From positions 1 to 47,887 of IMG/VR virus record IMGVR_UViG_3300036760_000293: a stretch of 47,887 nt of DNA, one strand, 5' to 3'. The position numbers were made by a program, and so were the translations under genes. Below the pieces are notes generated by a model. The model searched no databases and had not been told where the DNA came from. It saw nothing but the letters and a program-made list of their open reading frames with translations. Source of the DNA: a virus. This document shows positions 17,160 through 25,628 of this stretch, piece by piece. The number at the start of each line of letters is the position of its first letter. Positions within the stretch are counted from its first letter, which is position 1.

Positions 17160-17417
17160 CTATATTATCGAACTGGCGGCCACAACTTCTATTGACATTT
17201 GTTGTTTATCATCTTTTTCATTCCAAGTTGGTGGAATACCGAGAGATGAACAAAGTGCCATAAACTCGAACATTTCATTACTACTATTACCGTGTGTTAT
17301 CGACAACCTAAGAATCCTTATATTTTTCCATCCTTTCATTTTATACCTATCACCGTGTTGATTCGATGTTGCGTATACATATTGTTTCAGTCTTTCTGTT
17401 TTTATCGAGTGTATCAT
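17160..17417 (-). CDS. Hypothetical protein, 85 aa
   Basis: ATG at 17417 follows AAAGGAGCAAAAG. A longer frame upstream would overlap the exonuclease gene and is not chosen. The product has a basic N-terminal half (LKQYVYATSNQHGDRYKMKG) and a mixed end. It is encoded between the exonuclease and the Sak4-like gene. Function unknown. Confidence 0.6.
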   Translation of the reverse strand: MIHSIKTERLKQYVYATSNQHGDRYKMKGWKNIRILRLSITHGNSSNEMFEFMALCSSLGIPPTWNEKDDKQQMSIEVVAASSII

Positions 17418-17433
17418 CTTTTGCTCCTTTGTA

Positions 17434-18393
17434 TTATTGTTCGAGTTCTTCTTTTTCCAAATCGTACAACACCGTTCTCTGTTTATAAAACCACAAGTAC
17501 ATATTATAATTACCGGGATGTAAACACAATGGTAAAAACTCACAACCGGAATAGTCCGAACATTTATCCCCTGTTTCCGGCCAGTAGTTAGGATCGAGTA
17601 GTTGCTCTTTACTTAATTTATCATAAATGTCTTTAAGTATCTCGGCCATCCTCTCGATACTATTGCCGACCGAATTGACAAACTGTTTTACAAGGGACAA
17701 TTGCAGCCAAACATAATACATCTCTGGCCTGTCGACACAATCCTGGGCAATCTCGGCAATAAACTCATCGACCGTTTGGTTTTTCTTTACCCTCTTTTGC
17801 GGCTTCTTAAATATACAATAGACACATTTGTTATAGTGTTTGTTCTTACTATTACGATTGGCCCAACAATAGGAGTTGATTTGTTTATCGAGTTTTAACG
17901 AATCCAAATAACTTCGATTAACTTTACTTGCCGTCTTAATCTCGTATAAACTCGGCGTATTCTCATAAACACCTTCGCCGTCTTCAGTACCGCAATAAGT
18001 AACACCACATCTTAACTCGGCATTAACAGGAACTTGTGACCGGGTAATTGACATTCCATGTTCCCTGGCCTGTTCTTTGGCTTTACCCAGTATAACTTCG
18101 ATAAGATCGTACTGGAGATTAATCTCACCGGTCAGGGCGTTCGTATCATACCCTACGAGGCACTCATTACTTTTTTTCTTTATCAACTGTTTCCAGTTTC
18201 TCTCGCCCAGGAGAATACTTTCGAATCCTTCACCCAACACAGAACCATACCAGAAGTTCATATTCAGATTTTTGCTTTGCAAATTTTTTATGTATCTCCA
18301 AAAGTATCTTCGGGGACAAGAAAACGCCGCCATCTTGTGAACACTTACTACTCTTAATTTCGTACTCGGTATAATACTATTCGGTTTTTTCAT
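17434..18393 (-). CDS. Fe-S PD-(D/E)XK exonuclease, RecB/Cas4-like, 319 aa
   Basis: RecB-family layout: CPRRYFWRY near residue 26, WYGSVLGEGFE (48-58), the catalytic LYEIKTAS (149-156, Glu151/Lys153) and QINSYCWA (171-178, QxxxY). Four Cys (26, 277, 284, 290) have the AddB/Cas4 arrangement of one N-terminal and three C-terminal ligands for a 4Fe-4S cluster. It probably resects ends for the Sak4-like annealing ATPase. Its ATG overlaps the previous TGA. Confidence 0.8.
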   Translation of the reverse strand: MKKPNSIIPSTKLRVVSVHKMAAFSCPRRYFWRYIKNLQSKNLNMNFWYGSVLGEGFESILLGERNWKQLIKKKSNECLVGYDTNALTGEINLQYDLIEVILGKAKEQAREHGMSITRSQVPVNAELRCGVTYCGTEDGEGVYENTPSLYEIKTASKVNRSYLDSLKLDKQINSYCWANRNSKNKHYNKCVYCIFKKPQKRVKKNQTVDEFIAEIAQDCVDRPEMYYVWLQLSLVKQFVNSVGNSIERMAEILKDIYDKLSKEQLLDPNYWPETGDKCSDYSGCEFLPLCLHPGNYNMYLWFYKQRTVLYDLEKEELEQ

Positions 18394-18977
18394 ACCCGCA
18401 ATCCTTCTACTTGATAAATACTCAAACCGCTTACCTCTCTTATACCATTACGTATGGCCTTATTCACAGCAACACTGTCCAACACAAGAAACTCTCTCGG
18501 CACTTTATCAATATCTATAACCGAATATGTCCAACGTACGGCCACCGTAGTTTCTCGACTTACTTTAACTCCTGGTACTACAATACCGTGTATTTCATGT
18601 CCTTTTACGGCATGTGCGTCCTGAATTTTTTGTCTCCGTTCTAATTCCTTTTGTGCTTTCTCTTCCTGGACCTGGCGAAATTCCATTATTTTATTACGGA
18701 TTATTTTATCCGCCACAATAAAAGGTTCACTTAAATTTCTGAACATTTCATTGGCCACTTTTATACTTGTGTTAAGCGGCTTTGTAATCTCTTTTCTTTT
18801 GTCCTCGATGGTTTTAATAGCATGTTTGATTCGAACCAAGGCGGTGTGTGCCTGTTCTTCCTGTTCTATTGTCGTAACTCGAATCGATACGGCCTGTTTT
18901 GTCATTAAAGCTGCATCGTCTTCTGCTTTTTCGATAACAGTAACAGGGATGATCGAAGTATTTGTTTTCTTTGCCAT
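18390..18977 (-). CDS. Coiled-coil protein of phage recombination modules, 195 aa
   Basis: Residues 35-120 form a long charged helix (IKHAIKTIEDKRKEITKPLN; FRQVQEEKAQKELERRQKI). The last 60 residues include VRWTYSVIDIDKVPREFLVL and end in SGLSIYQVEGLRV. Proteins with this coil plus VPREYL-type end are common near phage recombination genes, role unknown. The TGA overlaps the exonuclease ATG, so the two are coexpressed. Confidence 0.7.
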   Translation of the reverse strand: MAKKTNTSIIPVTVIEKAEDDAALMTKQAVSIRVTTIEQEEQAHTALVRIKHAIKTIEDKRKEITKPLNTSIKVANEMFRNLSEPFIVADKIIRNKIMEFRQVQEEKAQKELERRQKIQDAHAVKGHEIHGIVVPGVKVSRETTVAVRWTYSVIDIDKVPREFLVLDSVAVNKAIRNGIREVSGLSIYQVEGLRV

Positions 18978-18981
18978 TATT

Positions 18982-19215
18982 TTATTCCTTTACTATCCAC
19001 CTTAACATATTTTCACCGAGTTCTTCGACATCATCTTCTTCGATAGATTCGAGTTCTTCTTCATTCTCGATAGAGTCATTCGAGTCTAATGCCGCACTTA
19101 ATGCCTCGTCATAATCATCGAACGTTTTAGCTTTTTTAGGTAAATCAACTTTCATTTCGTCGAACTTACCAATCCAGTAATCACCGAATCCTGATTTCAT
19201 TATTACAAATTTCAT
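18982..19215 (-). CDS. Small acidic protein, 77 aa
   Basis: Residues 1-30 are basic to mixed (FVIMKSGFGDYWIGKFDEM). The second half is strongly acidic (SNDSIENEEELESIEEDDVE). Acidic early proteins can be DNA mimics, but nothing specific supports that here. It lies four bases upstream of the coiled-coil gene. Confidence 0.6.
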   Translation of the reverse strand: MKFVIMKSGFGDYWIGKFDEMKVDLPKKAKTFDDYDEALSAALDSNDSIENEEELESIEEDDVEELGENMLRWIVKE

Positions 19216-19232
19216 TTCTTTTTCCTCTCTAA

Positions 19233-19721
19233 TTAAATCTCGTTTGCCCGTTCGAACGCCGCCCGGAAAATCTGCGGTAGCAAATCCATATTCACCCTTT
19301 TATCCACGAACACAATTGGAATGTTATATTTATTCGTAATCTCGGCCACCCAATAATAGACTGTCTTAACCGTACATCTTGCTCTTCCCCTACTCTTACG
19401 TCTTACGTGTGTCAACGCACGGGCGATATTCTGTTCACTTAACACATCTTCCACAATCATACACTTGACCGGGTATTTACCCAGGCGTTTCAAGAACCGC
19501 TCGAATGTAGGACGATAATCATTGGCCAAATCATTCAACAATTCGACTAAGCCACTCTTTTTTTCAATGGCAATTACCTTTTCGAAATTTTTAATGGTAT
19601 AATCACCCGTTGTCAATCTCTTTTTTTCCATTTCGAATGGCAAATACCAGGGACATTTTTCGCGGTCGTCAACCAGGATAGTAAATTGAAGCGGAATTTT
19701 TTTTGTTTTCAAATATCTCAT
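19233..19721 (-). CDS. ERCC4-type nuclease, 162 aa
   Basis: Motifs match the XPF/MUS81 nuclease core: VDDREK (17-22), LTTGDYTI (36-43, Asp40) and IEKKSGLVELLND (52-64), a variant of the ERKxxxD site. The rest includes a conserved-looking basic patch (VRRKSRGRARC). Stand-alone ERCC4 proteins in phages are thought to cut branched DNA. It sits between a YopX-like and an acidic gene. A helix-hairpin-helix domain is absent. Confidence 0.8.
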   Translation of the reverse strand: MRYLKTKKIPLQFTILVDDREKCPWYLPFEMEKKRLTTGDYTIKNFEKVIAIEKKSGLVELLNDLANDYRPTFERFLKRLGKYPVKCMIVEDVLSEQNIARALTHVRRKSRGRARCTVKTVYYWVAEITNKYNIPIVFVDKRVNMDLLPQIFRAAFERANEI

Positions 19722-19724
19722 GGT

Positions 19725-20084
19725 TTACCCGGTAACTTCCCAAACTTCTTCTACTTCATCTATATAAGGAATATCGAATCCACCTTGTTTCCATTCGACA
19801 ATTACCTGTTTTATCCCGTTCCCTGGATAACCGGAAGCTATCCATTTTAATTTGTCTCCCTCGTATATTTTCATACCATTCTTATCTTTCAGACCGGTGA
19901 ATTGTTCGACTGTTTCAGGAAGGACTTCAATTAAGTCATTATAACTTATACCTACATCATACTTACCGTATGTCGACGAATAGCAATCTTTTTCGATAAT
20001 AAAGTGTTTATCATCGCAAACAAGATAATACCCATATACCTGTTTGCCTTCTTTTGTTTTACCCCTGAACCCTGTTTCTCTCAT
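19725..20084 (-). CDS. YopX-like protein, 119 aa
   Basis: It begins RETGFRGKTKEGKQVYGYYL and has the family core EQFTGLKDKNGMKIYEGDKL (about residues 60-79), the hallmark of YopX/PF09643 proteins found in many phages, function unknown. The rest is a small beta-barrel-like fold. Its stop is three bases from the next gene, so both share a transcript. Confidence 0.8.
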   Translation of the reverse strand: MRETGFRGKTKEGKQVYGYYLVCDDKHFIIEKDCYSSTYGKYDVGISYNDLIEVLPETVEQFTGLKDKNGMKIYEGDKLKWIASGYPGNGIKQVIVEWKQGGFDIPYIDEVEEVWEVTG

Positions 20085-20099
20085 TCTAAATCTCCCCGT

Positions 20100-20264
20100 T
20101 TATTCTTCATCGTCATCCACTGAATAAACATCGTGACAATCATGATTATGTTCCAAGCAAAAGCCACACATCGTTTTTTCACAAACGGGACAATAAACAA
20201 AATCTACGACAGACACCGGTTGACCACATATTGCACAATCTTCTGAAAAACCCCAACGATCCAT
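20100..20264 (-). CDS. Small zinc-finger protein, 54 aa
   Basis: ATG at 20264 follows AAAGGAGCAACC. The chain has Cys pairs CAIC, CPVC and CGFC plus HNHDC, a double zinc-ribbon or B-box-like layout, and an acidic end (DDDEE). It is the first gene after the promoter at 20317-20344. Probably a protein- or RNA-binding early regulator. Confidence 0.65.
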   Translation of the reverse strand: MDRWGFSEDCAICGQPVSVVDFVYCPVCEKTMCGFCLEHNHDCHDVYSVDDDEE

Positions 20265-20316
20265 TGGTTGCTCCTTTGAAAATCTTCAGCTTTCGAATCC
20301 CTATTGCCACTACCAA

Positions 20317-20344
20317 GTTATACCATACTATTTGCCGATGTCAA
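20317..20344 (-). promoter_or_regulatory. Sigma70-type promoter, leftward
   Basis: TTGACA (20344-20339), a 16-base spacer, and TATAAC (20322-20317). It lies in the short gap between the polymerase gene and the zinc-finger gene and would drive genes from 20264 leftward, giving the recombination genes a second promoter. Confidence 0.75.
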
Positions 20345-20355
20345 GGGAAAAATAA

Positions 20356-22281
20356 TTAAATTTCCAAATTTTCTTTTTCCGCCCAAGACTTAGTGGTTCT
20401 CGCCACATCTATACGAAATCTCAACCCAATTTCCATTAGTTCTTTTATTTCCGACATACATTTTATAGTATCGATACAAAACTGTCTTTCATCTTTTTGG
20501 ATTTTTCGTTCCAGGATTATCTCATCATAAACAGGGAGTACGATTTTTACACCTGGGTATTTTTTCTCATATATCTCATCGACTTGTAGCAGCCCTTGCT
20601 TGAATGCTTGTGCTGAACCCCCCTGGACAATACAATTGACAGCCTTATAGCTCTGCCCGGTCGGAACATGATATTTTCTGCCGAAATAATCCTGGACATA
20701 TCCATACATCTTTAGCTCATCTTCCAACCGTAGTTGCAACTCACGAACGAAAGGAAACTCCCTGTTATAAATCTTCATCTCCTCCTTAGCCTGCCCGATG
20801 GTCAAATTCTGTGACGCAGCCATCGCTTTTATGCCTAACCCATATATCACCCCGAAGTTTTGATTCTTGATAATCTTTCTCTTATCTGGCCGTCCTAACA
20901 AATCGGCCATATGTTGATGCAGGTCAGCACCATCCAGGTATGCCTGGAGCATATCGTCTGCTCCAGCGTAAGACAGGAACATTGCCATCTCCTGCTGAGA
21001 CACATCGAAAAAATAAAGTGCCCTGTTGTTTCTCGGGACGAAACAATCCCTAACATGATTTAACCTGCCCCTTTGCTTGGTATCTTGGTTGGGAATATTT
21101 AATAGGTTTGGCCCCGAACAACTTGGTCGTCCTGTCCTCGTATTAGTCGGGTTAATACTGCAATAAATCGTTCCACCAGTCCTTTCGGCCTGCCCGGTCA
21201 ATGGTTTCAAATAGGTATTAACAATCTTACTATACGCCCTGAAATCCAACAACACTTTAATAAATCTTTCTGCCCGTTCGGGAACACCCTCCCTAATTAT
21301 TCGATTCAAAGTATCGACACCTGTTGTTTCTTTTCCCGCGATCTTTAATTGCCCGGACCTCACACCCAAAAACTTCAACGCCTCTACTATTTTCTTCGGC
21401 CCGAGTGTAAAACCAGGTGGTGACAACTCGTCGAGTATTCTTCTTTTTACTTTAATCTTCGGCAGCAGTGCCTTCAATTCAGCCCGTCCCCGCTTAACGT
21501 CGAATCCCATCCCCGCTTCCTCGATTTTAGTAACAACGTGGGTAATGGCCATCTCGCGGTCGAATATGTTCGCATACTCACCGGCCATATAGGGTGATAA
21601 TTTCTGGAATAATTGCCAAGCTGTAAAAACATCTATCAAGCTATACTTTCCAATTATTTCATCCGGTATAAAAGAATAGTTTACATACTCGATATTCTCA
21701 TAATTCCAACCGGGATTCCATTCTTCTTTCCTTTTATTCCAATATCTTTTCGTCTTGGTAAATTCCTTTTTTAGCGGTTCTTCCCAATCAGAAAGTTTGG
21801 GACATATAAACTCACACAACGCCTGTAAGCTATGACTTTTCCTGCGATCCCAGAAAATTCGTGACATTGTAAGTGTGCAAACCTTATCGCCATTGACTTC
21901 AATACCACTATTCTTACAAATTCTTAGATCATATTTTAAATTATGGGCAACTTTCATACAACCTAATGCGAGTATTTTCTTACATTCGTCATATAGCTTC
22001 GACTTATAGCGTCCCCAGACAAGAGTTAACTTGCCCTCATGTTGAAAACAAAGTGAAATGCCAAATGGAAAAGGATGAGAAACGATCCTGTCATTATCAT
22101 CATGCAACACTGATGGTGTATAAAAAAGCAAACCAGTGGTCTCAGTATCGAAACAAACCAAATCCTTTGGTTCTCGTAAAATCCTTTTTGTTTTAGGATT
22201 TAGCCCGGTAATCCTAATGGCATTTTCGTATTGTTCATAAATCTCTCGGTATGTGTTTATGTTGTCCATATATGCTTCCAT
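20356..22281 (-). CDS. DNA polymerase, family A, 641 aa
   Basis: Exonuclease motifs: CFDTETTG (43-50), AHNLKYD (112-118), YSLID (213-217). Polymerase motifs: TRTGRPSCSGPNLLNIP (381-397); motif A FFDVSQQEM (424-432); motif B RKIIKNQNFGVIYG (468-481) with Phe where T7 has Tyr; motif C VYDE (584-587). The motif C His is replaced by Tyr, and motif A reads DVSQQE rather than the usual DYSQIE. The N-terminus is short, with no 5'-3' exonuclease. It should copy the phage genome. Confidence 0.85.
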   Translation of the reverse strand: MEAYMDNINTYREIYEQYENAIRITGLNPKTKRILREPKDLVCFDTETTGLLFYTPSVLHDDNDRIVSHPFPFGISLCFQHEGKLTLVWGRYKSKLYDECKKILALGCMKVAHNLKYDLRICKNSGIEVNGDKVCTLTMSRIFWDRRKSHSLQALCEFICPKLSDWEEPLKKEFTKTKRYWNKRKEEWNPGWNYENIEYVNYSFIPDEIIGKYSLIDVFTAWQLFQKLSPYMAGEYANIFDREMAITHVVTKIEEAGMGFDVKRGRAELKALLPKIKVKRRILDELSPPGFTLGPKKIVEALKFLGVRSGQLKIAGKETTGVDTLNRIIREGVPERAERFIKVLLDFRAYSKIVNTYLKPLTGQAERTGGTIYCSINPTNTRTGRPSCSGPNLLNIPNQDTKQRGRLNHVRDCFVPRNNRALYFFDVSQQEMAMFLSYAGADDMLQAYLDGADLHQHMADLLGRPDKRKIIKNQNFGVIYGLGIKAMAASQNLTIGQAKEEMKIYNREFPFVRELQLRLEDELKMYGYVQDYFGRKYHVPTGQSYKAVNCIVQGGSAQAFKQGLLQVDEIYEKKYPGVKIVLPVYDEIILERKIQKDERQFCIDTIKCMSEIKELMEIGLRFRIDVARTTKSWAEKENLEI

Positions 22282-22361
22282 GTTTTTTTGTCGATAATAT
22301 CTTTTATTGCGTGTCCTGGAACACCATACTGATCTCCAATTTCTTTTCGATAATCATTCAT
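22257..22361 (-). CDS. Micro-protein with HTH-like segment, 34 aa
   Basis: ATG at 22361 overlaps the previous TGA (ATGA) and the frame runs 25 bp into the polymerase gene. The chain RKEIGDQYGVPGHAIKDIID, then KKTWKHIW, is like the small helix-turn-helix found at the ends of phage HNH nucleases (YGVSxxTIxxIxxGKTWKH). It may be a relic of a nuclease or a real small regulator. Confidence 0.45.
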   Translation of the reverse strand: MNDYRKEIGDQYGVPGHAIKDIIDKKTWKHIWTT

Positions 22362-22522
22362 AGGCTAATTCGATCATTTAGATCATTTATTTCTTTTTGC
22401 ATAACCCGGATTGTCTCATCTTTGTCGATAATCATATTATTCAAATTTTCACTTACATCACAAACAGGACAAAGTCTTCCCGTGTAACAAACTTCATCGT
22501 GACCATCGCTACATAGATTCAT
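22358..22522 (-). CDS. Small Cys-motif coiled-coil protein, 54 aa
   Basis: The chain starts LCSDGHDEVCYTGRLCPVCD, a C-H-C-CxxC zinc-like head, followed by a helical, leucine/isoleucine-spaced tail. It is packed between the phosphoesterase and the micro-protein upstream of the polymerase, with ATGA overlap downstream. Possible dimeric regulator; not recognised. Confidence 0.5.
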   Translation of the reverse strand: MNLCSDGHDEVCYTGRLCPVCDVSENLNNMIIDKDETIRVMQKEINDLNDRISL

Positions 22523-22531
22523 TTTAGTCTC

Positions 22532-23449
22532 CTACATTATGGGATATTTTCGCAACTCCACTTTCGGCAATGCAAACGCTTTACCCTGTACATACTGGTC
22601 GTAAAACGGCCACACGACAATCTTACAAGTCATAAACGCCCGTGCGGGATAACACGAGTTAGATTCGTAAGTTCCCCGGCCTATAGAATGACTATCGAGC
22701 CACGATCCCGGGTTGGCCGCATACCTGTATTTCCAAAACAACTCTTTAGGCAATTCTCCCCTGGCCGGGACAACGGCTGCCATTTTAGGAGGAATATCGA
22801 AATAAGTATGAGTATGCCCTGACAAACACACATCAGCACACTCCCATTCGTCCAGCATTGCCTGAAGTTTAGCCGGTTCTGCCCCTACACTTCTCCCGGC
22901 CCCATACCCATGCCTCATATAAAGAACCACCGTAGTCGTCGAATTTTTCATACCCGACGGACGCTTAAATCTAAAACGAATCAAACATTCGTCCGATAGG
23001 TTCGGGCAGCCTAATTTCTCACACAATTCCTCTTGTACGTCTATATTATGGTACTTCCGCAAAGACTTCTCATGGTTTCCTTCCAATGCCCCGATTATCA
23101 AGTGTTTAATAGGATGCAAAACCTGTTCGATTCTTTTAATCTCCCTGTTAGGAAGTGCCGCCAGGTTGTCTTTGATTTCTTCAGTAGTACCTTTAACGAG
23201 CCAGTCTGCTACGTCTGAAAAATCGAACCGTTTTCTGTCTGACGGGCTAATTGAATTAGCAGCGTCCCCGCCGAGAAGAACACGGGCATGCCTGTTCGGA
23301 GTTTCTTCTCTTCGTAAAATCTCTTGTACCTGTTTTTTAATTGCGGTTTCATTACAGTTGGCTTTACCGATGTGCATATCGTAGAAGGGAAATATTTCAA
23401 CCCTATCTCCACGACCACAGCAGTTAATTATATGTTCGATTATTCGCAC
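22532..23449 (-). CDS. Metallophosphoesterase, 305 aa
   Basis: Calcineurin-like metal motifs are complete: YDMH (23-26), GGDA (60-63), GNHE (124-127), RHGYG (179-183) and SGHTHT (210-215). It may act on DNA ends or nucleotides, like SbcD-type or nucleotide phosphoesterases. It overlaps the nucleotidase gene by 10 bp, which hints at a shared nucleotide or DNA-repair role. No SbcC partner is visible. Confidence 0.8.
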   Translation of the reverse strand: MRIIEHIINCCGRGDRVEIFPFYDMHIGKANCNETAIKKQVQEILRREETPNRHARVLLGGDAANSISPSDRKRFDFSDVADWLVKGTTEEIKDNLAALPNREIKRIEQVLHPIKHLIIGALEGNHEKSLRKYHNIDVQEELCEKLGCPNLSDECLIRFRFKRPSGMKNSTTTVVLYMRHGYGAGRSVGAEPAKLQAMLDEWECADVCLSGHTHTYFDIPPKMAAVVPARGELPKELFWKYRYAANPGSWLDSHSIGRGTYESNSCYPARAFMTCKIVVWPFYDQYVQGKAFALPKVELRKYPIM

Positions 23450-23982
23450 AGAACCTCCGAACTTTTTTTAACAACTTCCAATGTTTCATTGGCCCGGTAA
23501 TGAAGTTCATTCCAGGGACGCGGCACTAAGATACCCATTCCACCAGCCTTGACAAACTCTGTAATATTCTCATCTTTGTCGTCTACCAGGAGAGTACCCG
23601 GCCCAGCAAATAATGATTTTGGTTCTTGTGTGATAATGAGCCGCTTATTAAAAACAGGTATATGTTCGTTTACCCAACGAGCTTTGCCCGTCCATGAACC
23701 GAAATTAGGCATAGGAGTCGTGAGTAAATGAACATCGAGAGGAAATCTTTTTAACACAGCTTCTAAAATTTCTATCCCGTCGTGCATCCATTCCAGGTCG
23801 GACCAGAAAGTTATATCACAACGTGAATTTACCTGGTCTCTTGTTATCCCCCAGGATTCCCAAAAACTATATTCTATTAAATTAAAATAATTATAAGGTT
23901 GCCCGAACTCATCACAAACCCCTTTGAAAAAATTAACAAGAACGCCATCTAAATCTAAGTACACCTTTAATGACTTTCCCAT
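23440..23982 (-). CDS. 5'(3')-deoxyribonucleotidase-like HAD enzyme, 180 aa
   Basis: HAD motif I is LDLDGVL (9-15, Asp10 and Asp12). LLTTP is motif II and LLVDDKDEN motif IV. This is the NT5C-like layout that dephosphorylates (deoxy)nucleoside monophosphates. Phages use such enzymes to shape nucleotide pools. It adjoins a dATP/dGTP diphosphohydrolase-like gene. GGAGG precedes the ATG by six bases. Confidence 0.75.
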   Translation of the reverse strand: MGKSLKVYLDLDGVLVNFFKGVCDEFGQPYNYFNLIEYSFWESWGITRDQVNSRCDITFWSDLEWMHDGIEILEAVLKRFPLDVHLLTTPMPNFGSWTGKARWVNEHIPVFNKRLIITQEPKSLFAGPGTLLVDDKDENITEFVKAGGMGILVPRPWNELHYRANETLEVVKKSSEVLCE

Positions 23983-23985
23983 TTT

Positions 23986-24126
23986 TTACCTCCGAAAAAT
24001 AATAGTCCGAACAACCACGGGTAAAAGCGAAGCAATTCCTGTTCTCCATCGATAGGTCGAACAATCACAAATGCCCGTCGCAAAGAAAGAACTAACTATT
24101 ATTAACATTACGATTGTTCGGAACAT
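23986..24126 (-). CDS. Small membrane or exported protein, 46 aa
   Basis: ATG at 24126 overlaps the previous stop (TAATG). The first 20 residues are hydrophobic (RTIVMLIIVSSFFATGICDC). The rest is basic with a second hydrophobic stretch. The frame ends four bases before the next gene and includes its GGAGG ribosome site. Unknown role; possibly a membrane micro-protein. Confidence 0.45.
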   Translation of the reverse strand: MFRTIVMLIIVSSFFATGICDCSTYRWRTGIASLLPVVVRTIIFRR

Positions 24127-24782
24127 TAATATCCTCCTGGAACTGGTTTAGTGCGATCGATATATTTCATCTTGGTTTTAAGTATTTCATGCAATCTACC
24201 CATAATGTTAAATAACTGGCCACATAAAGCATCCTCGAGTTCGACCGGCCCATGGTTGTCTTCTGTAGTATATCCATCTGTTAGCAACCAAGCATCCATA
24301 AAATGCCGTCCATTACTACTATGGTATATTTCTTGGGGTATTCCTTTCTTCCAATTGTCGAAGTCCCGGTAATTCCCACCAGGTTGCAACCTATGTTTGT
24401 CGAGATACTGAACATAACGGCGTAATACAACCGGTGATAATGCTTTGACATAATCGAGTTTTCCTTGTGCCGTATCCCTCGTACTACCAGATGGAAATTG
24501 TCTTATTTCGTCCATTTTATCGAAATTACGAATTTGTTTTTCATGTTTTTTAGTTATTATACTCGGAAATTTATCTTCCCTATATAGTATTAAATCCTTT
24601 TCACCGAACCACCCGGATTTGCCATACCTGAAACTTAAATAATATGGTAAAGGAAGAATATTATTAATTCTTATGATTTTCCCGGTTTCACCACATAAAC
24701 ACAAATAAAAAGACAAACCAATTTCTTTCATTCGTTTTTTAGTCGCCACAACTTTTACCGTGTCTCCAACTTCGAATTTCAT
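24126..24782 (-). CDS. dATP/dGTP diphosphohydrolase-like (DUF5664) protein, 218 aa
   Basis: Residues 1-70 look like a small beta-barrel with a KOW/SH3 character (FEVGDTVKVVATKK). Residues 95-205 have the DUF5664/PF18909 pattern: GSTRDTAQGKLDYVKALSPV, RRYVQYLDKHR, GGNYRDFDNWKKGIP, then DAWLLTDGYTTEDNHGPVEL and EDALCGQLFNIMGRLHEIL. The family, linked to MazZ-like dATP/dGTP hydrolysis, is known in phages. The fused N-terminal barrel is unusual. Without a PurZ gene, a Z-DNA role is not supported. Confidence 0.65.
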   Translation of the reverse strand: MKFEVGDTVKVVATKKRMKEIGLSFYLCLCGETGKIIRINNILPLPYYLSFRYGKSGWFGEKDLILYREDKFPSIITKKHEKQIRNFDKMDEIRQFPSGSTRDTAQGKLDYVKALSPVVLRRYVQYLDKHRLQPGGNYRDFDNWKKGIPQEIYHSSNGRHFMDAWLLTDGYTTEDNHGPVELEDALCGQLFNIMGRLHEILKTKMKYIDRTKPVPGGY

Positions 24783-24795
24783 GTCAATCTCCTCT

Positions 24796-25434
24796 TTAAT
24801 ATAATGCTTTATCTAAATCCAGGCTCATTTTAACAATATAATTAGGCCGTGTCTCTGGTGCGGAATATATCAAACTCGCCGGGTGTTGATAATGTAAATA
24901 CTTCCATCCATATTTCATTTCACCCATATACCGCTGCACAGCTTGTTCTGCATCTCTTCCCAGGGCCACTATTATACGTGGCTGTACGATACTAATCTCT
25001 TCTGCCAAGTATGCCCAGCAATTCTCTTTCTCCTCTTCCGTACTTGTCCTGTTCTTCTCTGGATGACAATGTATAGCGTTCGATAAAAAACAATCTCTTC
25101 TATCCAACCCGCTTAATCTTAATACAGCATCGATAATAAACCCTGAACCTAATATAAATGGCAATCCACTATACACACCGAGATCATGTGCTGACTGTCC
25201 CACGAACATCACATCGGCGTTCAAATTTCCCCATCCACAAACCACCTCGGTGACACGCCTGACATTTAATCCCGGGCAATAATTACATTTTCTTAACCTA
25301 TGACACAAACGGTGATACTTCTTACCTTTTTCATACAACATAAATAAATCTGCAAAAGCATTGTTTATAAAACTACCGCTTTCCAAATCGCAGAATTTAC
25401 TTAATTGTTCCAGTTTATCACTTTTCTTACTCAT
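24796..25434 (-). CDS. Uracil-DNA glycosylase, Fe-S family, 212 aa
   Basis: Start taken at 25434, whose ATG overlaps the upstream TGA (ATGA); an in-frame ATG at 25482 is less likely. UDG motifs: VGQSAHDLGVYSGLPF (78-93), SNAIHCHPEKNRT (118-130), ALGRDAEQA and HYQHPASL (181-188). Four Cys (50, 53, 123, 139) match the 4Fe-4S ligands of family 4/5 enzymes. It would remove uracil or deaminated bases from DNA. The motif A GQSAHD differs from the common GExPG. Confidence 0.8.
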   Translation of the reverse strand: MSKKSDKLEQLSKFCDLESGSFINNAFADLFMLYEKGKKYHRLCHRLRKCNYCPGLNVRRVTEVVCGWGNLNADVMFVGQSAHDLGVYSGLPFILGSGFIIDAVLRLSGLDRRDCFLSNAIHCHPEKNRTSTEEEKENCWAYLAEEISIVQPRIIVALGRDAEQAVQRYMGEMKYGWKYLHYQHPASLIYSAPETRPNYIVKMSLDLDKALY

Positions 25435-25628
25435 TTGTTCTTCCTGTTTTCCCCTATCATCTTTCGTTCCCTTTCCGCACATTCTTCACACACATCTTCT
25501 TTCGTACCATCATCTCTTACATGACATGTTCCCGGCGTTAAATCCTTAAAACATAAACAACAATACAAACAGGTATGTTCGGACATTTTTTTGCCGTGCA
25601 GCAAACAAACCGGGTCAATTTTATTCAT
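25431..25628 (-). CDS. Zinc-ribbon protein, 65 aa
   Basis: Repeated Cys pairs (HTCLYCCLCFKD, GTCHVR, CEEC) fit a small treble-clef or ribbon. The tail is charged (AERERKMIGENRKNK). ATG overlaps the previous TGA and its own TGA overlaps the glycosylase ATG, so the three genes are coupled. Role unknown. Confidence 0.6.
   Translation of the reverse strand: MNKIDPVCLLHGKKMSEHTCLYCCLCFKDLTPGTCHVRDDGTKEDVCEECAERERKMIGENRKNK

Noticed and set aside
24126-24782. 2-aminoadenine (Z) genome
   Set aside because: Only a MazZ-like gene is present; no PurZ or DatZ was seen.
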